64,000 nt of DNA from Tridacna crocea. Lineage: Eukaryota > Mollusca > Bivalvia > Cardiida > Cardiidae. Position 1 is the stretch's first letter, and every line of letters begins with the position of its first letter. The stretch covers positions 21,074,501-21,138,500 of the forward strand of contig OX031059.1 in the NCBI GenBank assembly GCA_943736015.1, given 5' to 3'. Below the pieces are notes generated by a model, which worked only from the letters and a program-made list of their open reading frames with translations, was not told the DNA's origin and did not search any database. Shown here in pieces: positions 38,166 to 50,100 of this stretch. Both the position numbers and the translations under genes were made by a program.

Positions 38166-41100
38166 GTAAGTTGTTTTGATAAATTAGTGGCCTAAACTTT
38201 ACTGTAGACATAATTTAAAGAACATCAGTGATAGCGGTAAAATACACGCTCAGCACCAAACTACCTTTCAGAATCTTCTTAGCTGAAAGCAAAACATTTT
38301 CAGATTATTAATTTTATTTTTAATTGGCTGTAAAAGTCCCACCTTTGGCCTCTTTCGGTTTTCATCTAACAACTTATTTCAGGAAAGGAGGGTCCCATTT
38401 TTGTAGTCTTATATAGGGAGCACAGACGATAATGTAATTCTCTTTAAGTTACCAAAGATTATGAAAGACGGTTGAGACAATGGAGGCGAGATATTTGCTC
38501 ATATAGCCTGGTTGCTTGTTCTCTGAAACCAGAACAATAGATAGCCGAGTTTTGTATGTATATGATAAAGGCAACAGGGCCGGTGTTTTCAGATTTGACA
38601 GCACAAGGGCGGAGTAAAAAAAGGGCAGGGCGGTGCGTTCTGCTATTCCGCTCTAGAATAAACACTATTTCTTACTCCCAGTGGGCTTTCTTTAAATACA
38701 GTCCCTGAATAAACCTTTCATATCAAGATTTAAAAAGATACAAAAATATATTGCCATGAAAGCAGACAAAGGCTTTTTACATAGGAAGCTCAGATACGAA
38801 ACAACAACTCAGACTCAAAGACTTAGATGACAACATGCAATTAAATCATCATTTTGACAAGACATAAGTGTAGAAAAACAAGTAGGGTAAATCCGGAAAA
38901 ATTCAGACAAAAATCATTGATGCTCATATAAAACATCACTGAGAGCTTGATCTTTGAGAGAGTCATCATAGGGTGACCTCTCTTGATAATTCGTTTGTTA
39001 CAGTTTAGTATTTTAGAACTGGAACAAAGATGAACTCAGAATTATCGCGAATAATAGGAGAAAATGCACTCTTGTGCAAAATAGCATAACTCGGACAGCA
39101 TCGTAAAACTTAAGACATACAATCTTATAAGTTTCCATGGTTACAAGCAATTTAACCTTTTCCAAACAGGTTTTCTGAAAGATATAGGTCTATATATAGA
39201 TATATTATTTGTGATAAACAAATATCAGGGAAAAGTTAATCAAACCCTTTTAAAGAGGAATTTTTATGGGCCTATAGTATACTGTACACTCCTCCTTTCC
39301 CACTTTTTCCCTTCTGAACTTTTAAAGCCTTGCCCATTACGCACTCTGTAAAGAATATTGTTACTAAAGAGAGGAAGAACAGTTAGAATATTTTGTTTCA
39401 AAAACACTAAAACACATTTTGTTATCCCTCGCCGAAGGCGGAGGGATAAAGTTTTAGCATTGTCTGTCTGTCAGGTCTGTCTGTGTGTCCATCCCGGGAA
39501 ATATCTCCAATATCATTGGACGGAATTTCATGAAACTTTACACGTGTACAATAACCCATTGACTGGGAGCGATTTTAACCCATTACTAAACGACAATATT
39601 TTAGACAGGTCCAAATTGAGAGCATTTGCAGACGACATCATAAAAGTGACTGAAAATTTGAAATTTGTTTTATGAAGGGAAAGAAAACATTGTGGGAAAA
39701 GGAGAAAATGCTGGTTACCAGCATTTTCTCCTTTTCCTACAATGTTTTCTAAAGGCTTCTTTCTCAGGAGCGTCAAAAGTAGGGATTGTGTGGTAATGGG
39801 TTAAGTTAGGCTAAGTTACAGTTAAGTACGCTTTTGATGTTGAGTCTTGTCTTCAAAACTTTGCAAAGTTTTTACATTGAACTTGTCACATCTATCAACC
39901 ACCATTAGGAAATGCAAGAAAAAAAGTTTCACTCAGATTGATCATGCAACATCATTGTTATATACCCTTGTTTTTGCAATAAGGTGTCATGGAAAAAGGA
40001 GGCTTCATGTTATATTTCATTTCATTGCTAAGTGTGAATGCAACTCCTCCTACATTTCTTTATGGAATTGAATAGAATTTTCACGGAATGTTTCTCGTCA
40101 TGTAACCTATCGCATATTCTCAAGGTTTTGCAATTTGTAGCTTCATCATGAAAAAAGGGGGCTACATGTTATTTTTTTCATTCTATTTCTTATGAACCCA
40201 ACATTAAGGAATTGAATAGAATTTTCACAGAATTTTTCTCGTCATGTGACCTATCGCATATTATCAAGGTTTTGCAATTTGTAGCAGCATCATGAAAAAA
40301 GGGGGCTTCATGTTTTATTTCTTGTGAAGGCAACTCCTCCCACATTTCTTGGTGGATTTGGATGGAATTTCCACATAATCATGTGACCTATCGCATATTG
40401 TCAAGGTTTTGGGATTTGTAGCTGCTGCATCATGAAAAAAGGGGGCTTCATGCTACAATCATCTTTTTTTTCCAGTATCTCTGTTATTACTGGACATATC
40501 TCCACAGATTTAGATGAGATTTTCACAGATCATGTGACCTAGGGCATGTTGTCATGGTTTTGCAATTCATCACTGTATCATGGTAAAAGGAGGCTTCATG
40601 TCAATTTTAATTTTTTATCAGTGTATCTCCAACTTTTGGACATAGTTTCATGAAACTTCATATTTTCATTGGTTGATCAAAGCCAGTGACCAATGAGTCC
40701 ATTGTACACCGTCTCTCCAGCCATCAGTCTGTTTGTAAACCTTTTAGATCAGTTAGTAACACCAAATATCTATTCAGCTATCCAGGCAGGTGCTAGAAAT
40801 TTCAACACTTTAGTCTCTAGGTAGCTGCTTGAAATGGCAGCTACATTCCAAAGTTGTCAGTTTTCTATTGAATTCACCTTTTTTCCCTGTCTTCTGACCT
40901 TAGATAGTTAATCTTCGGACACCTCAATTTTCATAATATTTCTTTGGAAGACTGTCATTTTTTCTTTTAATGACATTTATCAGATCTCAAAGTAGAAGAA
41001 CATGCATGTTTTATTTTTCAGCCTGCTGTCCACATAGTTAGTTATACACAGTCTCAAAAATCACAGGAATCGTACGGTCTGTACTGTAAAGCAGAATGGA

Positions 41101-44100
41101 AACCAGATTCTTCATCCATTGCTGTTATGGTGAGTTGAGCAACTGGTATCTTATTATCAGGATGTTTCTTAGATTCATAAGGCAATACATTATGATTACT
41201 TGGAAGTTTACAAAAAATTGAAATCTAGAATAACTTAGAATTAGACCAAGAAAACAGCTAAGAACGATCAATGAATACGGGTCCTGTCTTTTTCCCAACC
41301 TGTCCGTCGCCCATCTGCCTATTTGTCCTTTCCAGTAACTATTTTGCAATAACACAAAAACTGTATTAACCTTTTACCACATAATTCTGGCTGAACAACC
41401 CTGGCAGAGAAGGCTTTTGAAAACATTTTGGAAAAGGACTAAATGCTGGTAATCCAAAAAAAGACAGATTTCAGTTTCGAGGCACTAATTTGTTTTTCTC
41501 TACATGCTTTGATTGTGGTAAAGAATTGAGAGCCATATAATTTATAGTTCACCTTGGGATAAGTAACTAAACAGATACTGAATAATTATTTAAAATACAA
41601 TTAAACCTGTCTTTAATTATTAGTGGCCAGCTCTGTTAGATAAACAATGTGTAAACAAATACAAAATTTTACCAAACAATCCTGTGTTTTCATGATCCAT
41701 TGGAAGAGGCTTATTGAAAACATTCAGGAAAAGGAAAAAATGCTGGTTTACCAGTATTTTCTCCTTTTCCCACAGTGTTTTGTTGCCCATCAATACAACA
41801 AGCTTAATTTGTGCCACTTTCATATAGCTTGCCTGTGGATGCTTTTAATTCGGAAGGGTCTGAAATTTGTCATTCTGTAAAGTGTCAAGCAAACATACAT
41901 GATGTCCTCAAAAGTCATGCTTGTGAACCCTTAACTCTTTACTAATCTTTAAATTTTAGATTGGTCCAAATTGAAAGCACTTGCAGACAACAAAATAAAC
42001 ACAACTCAAAATTGAAATTTGTCTCCAGAAGGGTAGAAAACATTGTGGGAAAAGGAGAAAATGCCGGTTACCAGCATTTTCTCCTTGTCCCAAAATGTTG
42101 TCAAAAGGCTTCTATCTCAGGGTCATAAAAACCAGGGATTGTTTTGGAAAGGGTTAAGTTGCCTTTTATTAGTAAAGTTGCTTCCGAGGCCAGTGTAGAG
42201 CAAGATCAGTTTGTTTCTTTGGATTGGGTTTTAACACCGTTTTAACAGCTTAGGTCATCATGGCGATGAGTGCACAGGTCTATGCATGTGTTTACTAGCT
42301 TTCTCACACTGGTACTGACAGAGCTTCCTTCTTTCCAAGCCACTTACCACATTTTCTTTTCTCACATGCACCTGAGGTGAAAGGTGAAAAATTGCTGGAA
42401 AGAAAGTCTGACTCCACTTTGTATCAAACCCCCAACTACTTGGTTACAAGTCAGATATGCTAACTGCAGATCTACCTAGCTGGGCCTGATCAAGATCAGA
42501 CAGTATAGAAACAATGTCAACAAAAGCAACCTTTCTAGAATAATAAAGATCTGTTGGGTTCATAACTATAGTTGCATTTGCAGCTCGTGTAGATCAAGAT
42601 CAGACTGCAAAAAATGTGCTGTGAGAGGTAAAAGCAAGCATTTGTCAGAGGCATGCATTTGCTCTGGATTTCATTTAGGAGTTTGTTAGATTTGGCTTCA
42701 GTTTTAGGCTAGATTCAAGGTCACTTTCTGTAGAAAGAAATCAAAACAATAATAATTTTAAAAAAGGTACGAAACATTGCATGGTGATAAATCTTGATCA
42801 TCCTCGGATACCCCGGGGTCTCCCTATTTGCTACGCTACATCGACCCCTGGGACAATTAATTGAATTTCCCTCGCTTTACCGCTGGCCGAATGCTGGCTT
42901 TTCATTGGTTCCATCATCATTTTGTGATGGGCGAGTGGACTGTACGCTATAACGTTTCGTATCGATTTTTGGCGGCTGATTCAAAGTTTTATTAGTCAAT
43001 TGTCCCAGGGGTCGATGTAGCGTAGCAAATAGGGAGACCCCGGGGTATCCGAGGATGAATCTTGATATAGATATCAGAACATTTCCTTTATCATAATTCC
43101 TTAACTCTTTATCATTCAACAAGGTGTCAGATTTACATTTGCAGATGACTAACTGAGTGGGATTCAAGAGATGGCTTTTGTCTATGAAAGGGTAGAAAAC
43201 AATGTGAGAAAAGGAGAAAAATGCTAGCTTCTAGCATTTTATCCTTTTCCCAGAATGTTTTGTAAAGCCTGAAGATCTTTTTTTCTTCCTTTCAAAGGCA
43301 GAAGGATGATTTTCTTTAGGGTTAATTTTGTATTGATCAGCTTAGGCTCAGAATAGAGTCTAAATTGACACTTTGCTGTGAAACTGTGACAAAAAGTTCT
43401 GTTGGAATCTATGGGCCTATAATTAAAGCGTCACCTCTGATTTAACCCATTACCACACAATCCCTACTTTTGACGCCCCTGGAAAAGAAGCCCTTTGAAA
43501 ACATCTTGGGAAAAGGAGAAAATGCTGGTAACCAGCATTTTCTCCTTTTCCCATAATGTTTTCTACCCTTCACAAAACAAATTTCAAATTTTCAGTCACT
43601 TTCATTTTGTCGTCTGCAAATGCTTTCGATTTGGACAAGCCTAAAATATTGTCATTTGGTAATGAGTTAAGAGTGAGCGATATAATACGTGTATTATGAA
43701 TCCATAACATTTGTTGGTTTTAACCCTATGTCATACAATTAGGAGTTTTTAATGACCTTAAAGGAGAAAGATTTTGAAAACTGTGTGAGAAGAGGAGGAA
43801 ATTCTAATCTGTCGCCAGCATATTCTGCATTTCCTGCAATGTCATGTACTTAGCTGGTGATATATCCCATCATTAACCCTTTACCACATGGCAAAATTTT
43901 AGATCCAAACGGCTACTTCATAGTGGCTTAAATGGGATGTAGGACAAAAGCCCACTAGGACAAAAGCCCACTGGACAAAAGCCCACTAGGACAAAAAGCC
44001 CACTGGACAAAAGCCTACTAGGACAAAAGCCCACTTCCAGTTACAATGGTGTATTTAACAAAAAAATATTTTTGATGTGACTTGTCTTTAGAAGAGTAGA

Positions 44101-47100
44101 AAACATTATGTGAAAAGCAGAAAATGTAACCAGCATTTTCTCCTCTTCCCACAATGTTTTCACAGAACAAATTTCAAATTTTCAGTCACTTTTATTTTGT
44201 CGTCTGCAAATGCTTTTGATTTGGACCAGTCTAAAATGTTGTTTTGTAACGACTTAAGTTACACATACTTTGCTGAGTTAAGTCAGAAATGTTGTGTCAG
44301 ATAAGGATTTGAGAATTTTTCTATTAAGGGTGTTAATGTTAGTGAAATGAGTCTGAAATAACAAAATTTACTTACGGTAAGTCAGAATATGAAACTGTTT
44401 ATGGACTTAAGAGACTTAATTTTTTCATTAAACTGGGAAGAATGTTTTGAAGACATTGTTGGAAAAGGTGAAAATGCTGGTAAGCAGCATTTTTTCCTTT
44501 TCCCACAATTTTTTACAACATTTTGAAGAAAAGTTTTCTAATTTCTTCAGTCCTAAGTCTGTTTTCTGCAAATTCTTCCAGTTTGATTTGTCTTAGATTT
44601 TTTATGTGGTAAAGATTTAACAAATCTGGGTAACAAGCCTTTTGAAAACATTGTAGGAAAAAGTGAAAATGCTGGTAAGCAGCATTTTCTTTCTTTACCA
44701 CATTATTTTCTACCCTTTCAAAAACAGATTCTATCATTCGAGCAACATTAAATTTGTCATCTGCAAAATTTTGCACTGTTACTTCGGACGTGTCTGAAAA
44801 AACATTGCAAATGTAATCAAAAGGGAAGGGTTTTATAGAGAGGAGATAAGTCTGACAGGGTACATGTCAAAGCGTCTCATCTCTTTGTGTGATGTCCGAT
44901 GTTTGACACAATGAAAAAACTGCTGATCTACTGTCATTAGACAGACAGGTATGCTAAGCATGCTGAGTTTTGGGCCTCAAATTCTACCTTTATGTTAATC
45001 AATCCCTTTACTCTTTACCAGATAACGAAATTTTTAGCCCTGTCCAAATTGAAAGTATTTGCAGGCCATAAATCAAATTTGCTCTTTACCAAACAACAAA
45101 ATTATAGACTGGTCCAAAATGAAAGCATTTGCAGATGACAAAATATTTGTGACTGAAAAATAGAAATTTGGTTTGGGAAGGGTAGAAAACATTGTAGGAA
45201 AAGGAGAAAATGCTGGTAACCAGCATTTTCTCCTTTTCCACAATGTTTTCTAAAGACTTCCTTCTTAACTCTTCAATACCAAATGACAAAATTATAGACT
45301 GGTTCAAAATGAAAACATTTGCAGCCAACAAAATGATTGTGACTGAAAAATAGAAATTTGGCTTGGAAAGGGTAGAAAACATTGTGGGAAAAGGAGAAAA
45401 TGCTGGTCACCAGCATTTTCTCCTTTTCCCACAATGTCTTCAAAAATGCTTCTGTCTCAGGGTAGTTAAAAGTCAGGATTGTGTGGTAAATGGTTAAATT
45501 AAGAAATAATCTTCTTTCTATCGTGGTATATCGTTCAATAAACCACAGTTGTGAGTTATGAGGCACAATAAATAATCCACGAGGGCGATAGCCCGAGTGG
45601 GTTATTCATTGCGCCTCATAACTCACACTATGGTTTATTGAACGATATACCACGATAGAAAAAAGATTATTTCGATTCTAACATGGCCAATTCTTAATGA
45701 AAGGAAAACAAATTCAAACTGAGAGTAAAAACGCGGATGAAGATTATGTTCCATTGAATAACTCACTCATTGAATGACGTCTACACTAGATATAGGATGA
45801 CGTCACTCTACATGGATTGTCGCAGATTTTACCACGTTTTCCTTGCATTGTGTTTATAGAGCCAAAGTCGCGTGTCATGTTAGAATAGTTAATTATCTTT
45901 AAAAGGGCAGAGAATATTGTAGAAAAGAGATAATAATTATGCTGATCAACAGCATTTTCTGCTTTTTCCATAATGGCTCTAACCCACAACTCAGGCTTGT
46001 TTGGTTAAGAATTGAAGTGTCTTTCACTATTTCTGTTGCCTTTGTAGCCAGTGTAGATCAAGATCAGGCTGCAAAAAATGTGTATTTGTTCTACACTGCC
46101 CACTTTAGTATCACACTGTGGACAATGGCAACCTTTGTATTGTGGTTATTATATGTTTCATTCTAGATGAAAATATGTGATGGGTTTCCATGTTCCTCTA
46201 TAGTTGAAGTCTGTTCATTACAAAAGTTTAGAAATGTCAATACTACAGAAATTTGCAGATGATACAAAGCATAAAGTTTGATCAATTACAGTGAAACACA
46301 ATTTCAACAGGTTGGGTCATATCATGGCAGTTAGTGTACCTATGCATATGTTTCCTGGCTTTCTCACATCAGCACTGAAACAACTTTCTTTTTAAGTCAC
46401 TGGCTACGGTACTTTCTCATATGCATCAGAGGGGACAGGCAAAACATCGCTGGAAAGAAAGTTTGCTTCAACAGGGTATCGAACTCACAACCACCAAGTG
46501 ACGAGTCTGATACGCTATCAACTGAGCTAGTTGAGTGGGATGGGCCTTAAATCTTTACCAAACAACAAAATTGTAGACTTGTCCAAATTGAAAGCATTTT
46601 CAGACGACGAAATAAATGTGGCTCAAAAATTGAAATTTGTTTGGGAACAGTAGAAAACACAGTGGGAAAAGGAGAAAATGCTGGTTACCAGCATTTTCTC
46701 CTGTTCCCACCATGTTTTCAAAAGGCTTCTTTCTCAGGGTTGTTAAAAGTTCAGGATTGTGTGGTAAAGAGCTAAAAAATCAAAAGAGTATTGAAAGTCA
46801 GGAAATGCTGGATACCAGCATGTTCTGCTTTTTCCGTGGTGTTTTCAGAAGCCTTCTTCCTGAGGGTCATCAAATGATGGTATTGTTAGGTAATGGATTA
46901 CATGTATAAAAGATAAAACTAATTTTATCTCTTTTATTTACACACAAAAATGCGTACAATTGAAAGAAAAAGTTTGCTTGACATAAATTTGTACAGATAA
47001 TTATATGTACTCAATAAATTGAAATGAGAGTCTAGCCCTAAAGATCAACTTTCATCTTGTGCAACAGGAAGTATTACTCGAACAAATTGACCTGTACTTG

Positions 47101-50100
47101 ATTTTATGCAAAGAATAAGTATTGAATGAATATCTTTACCGTCTCGTATACTCCGACAGTACGAAAATTACATAAACGATAAAAATAGGGTTTTATCCTG
47201 TCAGTCCCATAGTCATAACCAAACAAGAAAATTTCATGGATGACATGTATCAAGATCAGACTGCATGGAAAGTGGACCCTGCTGGAAACAAATTTAACTT
47301 TTTGATTTTCGTTTGTTTCGTCGTCTGCAAATGCTTACAATTTCAATCTAAAATTTTGTCATTTGATGAAGAGTTAAAGTCACAAAAAATCTGTTGGCTG
47401 CATAAATGATTGAAAATCATTCACATAGTTTACATCCAGATGACAATAGCCGAATCTAAGTCCGGACAGTAATTCAAGGGTGTAACATGGTTATAAAGGT
47501 CATGCATTTCATGGTTACCAGCATTTTCTCCTTTTACCACAATATTTTCAAAGGGCTTTTTTTCTAGGGGTTGTTAAAAGTCGGCATTGTGTGGTACAGG
47601 GTTTAATCAATACCTACTAGCTTGCCAAAACTGAAACACTTGCAGATTGAAAGGAGCTCAAATGATTTGATTTGTGAAAGGGTGGTAAATGTTGTGGAAA
47701 AAGGAGAAAATGGTGCCTATCCAGCATTTTCTCTGTTTTAACGTTTTCAAAAGCCTTCTTTCTCAGGGTCAGTAAAACTTGGGATTGCTTGGTATAGGTT
47801 AATTTAGTCCATTACCAAACAACAAAATTTTAGGGTTGTCTAAATCGAAAGCATATGCAGATGACAATGAAAGTGACCCAAAATTTGAAATTTGTTTCAT
47901 GAAAGGTAGGAAACATTGTGGGAAAAGGAGAAAATGCTAGTTACCAGCATTTTCTCCTTTTCCCACAATGTTTTCTAAAGGGTTCTTTCTCAGGGGCATC
48001 AAAAGTAGGGATTGTGTGGTAATGGGTTAAGCCCTGAAACAAATAAATGTCCTTGGAAATAGGATTGAGATGGAAAGATTAACAAGAAATACAGTTTAAT
48101 TAACAAATGAATGAGGGCACAATTAACCCTTTCCCAAACAATCTGTGGTTTTTACGACCCTTGAATAGAATCCTTTTGAAAACATTGTGGAAAAAGGAGA
48201 AAATGCTGGTGACCAGCATTTTCTCCTTTTTCCACATTGTTTTCTACCCTGTCCGAAAACAATTTTCAGTTTCTGATTTATGTTTATTTTGTCGTCTGCA
48301 AGTGCTTGGAATTTGGACCAGTCCAAAATTTTGTCGTTTGGTAGAGGGTTAAGACATGTAATTACTTTTGTACAAAGTACAAAGCAAGCTGTAGAGTGTT
48401 TCTCATTTATCCATAACCACACAGTCCCCAGTTTAACAAACCTGAGGAAAAGACTTATGAAAATGTTACGGAATAATGCTGGATACCAGCATTTTCTCCT
48501 TTTCCTATTACGTTTTTGACATTGTCAGAAACAAATCTCATCAATATTGTGTCATGTTTTAAATTTCTCCTCCAAAATGCTCTCAATATAGATAAGTCTA
48601 AAATTTTGACTTGTTATAAAGGGTTAAAACTTCTGTATATAAGCCAAGTCTAGTTTTTGGTCCTTTACAACACAGTCCGAAGTTTCCCACATCTCTAACA
48701 ACTCCTAACAACTCTTAGCAAGAGGCCTATTGAAAAACATTGTTTGAAAAGAGACATTAGTAGCCAGTACTTACTCCATTTTCTCAATGTTTTCTTCTCT
48801 TTCAATTAGTTCAAACACTTCAACTATATTGAAAGTGTGGCCTCAAAATGCTTTTAACATGTAATATGTCTAAGTCTACAATTTTGTTATGTGCTTAACC
48901 CTTTACCAAACAACAAAATTTTTGATTGGTCCAATTTGAGAGTATTTGCAGATGTCAAAACAAAATTAATGTGAATCAAAACTGGATATTAGTTTTGGAA
49001 AGAGTGAAAAAGAGTCTTTTTAAAAGACTAAGGGAAAAGAAGAAAATGCTGGTTTCGATAAGGTTTTCCTTTCAGGGTCATTAAAAGTAGGGATTATAAT
49101 AAAGAGTTAACCCATTACCAAACAATCCCTCCTTTTCTCACAATGTTTTCTACCCTTTACAAAACAAATTTCAAATTTTTAGTCACTTTTATTTTGTCGT
49201 CTGCAAATGCTTTCAATTTGGACCAGTCTAAAATATTGTCGTTTGGTAATGAGTTAAGAGTTAAAGGAGGCTATTCAGATGTTTACTGATTCATAATACA
49301 TGTATTACCAAACCAGAAATAGTTGACAAACCATCATTGATGAAAAAAGACAAGTGGAGAAAAACTATTTTTCAATGTTTTCATTATTGGGCCACATGGC
49401 TTTTTTAATGTTTTAATGTATATTTAGATTTCACATCAAAATTTCGAATAAGTTTATGGGGATGTCAGATGCTCAACCACATAGTCTCATCTAATTTTTT
49501 TAACCTGACTCGGGTCAAAGTCAAATATTCTGTTTTCAGCCTTGGCATTGTCCTGAATGGTATTGGAAATATTTCATATGGTCTATGCCAATCAACCCAT
49601 AATATGCTGGAAAAGTTAATTTAGTCTTTCCAGTTAATAGTTAAAAAAAAATATTGCAGTCATTTTTTGGTGGAAATACTTCCTTATTGCACAGTGTAGA
49701 ACCAGAGCCTAGATCATTCTGCACTCCTTGCAGTCTGATCTTGGTTTACACTGACTGCAAAAGTGCCTTGAGTAACTCTTTCTAGCAAGGATTAAATTGC
49801 TTACCTGTGTATACACGGCGAGGAATCATGTGACACAACAACAACAACAATGACCGATATTTGAAAAAAATCCCCGACTTCAGGTAAGAAAATCTTCAAT
49901 AATTCCGTTAATACATAACCGATTGGAATTTGGTTTGAAGCAGAGAAGGCAGAAGGACTCCGGGCATTTGCTTGATGTGTTAGATTTTTTAAACAATACC
50001 TGATAAAAAAGTTATTGACGAGCAAACAAATTATCCAGGGTAAAAAATTTGATTGCTCGTCAATAACTTTTTTTATCAAGTGTTGTTTAAAAAATCTAAC

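Noticed and set aside
46460-46541. Possible tRNA gene
   Set aside because: A and B boxes are present, but it is joined to a body shared with another locus and the acceptor stem does not close, so SINE is the better call.
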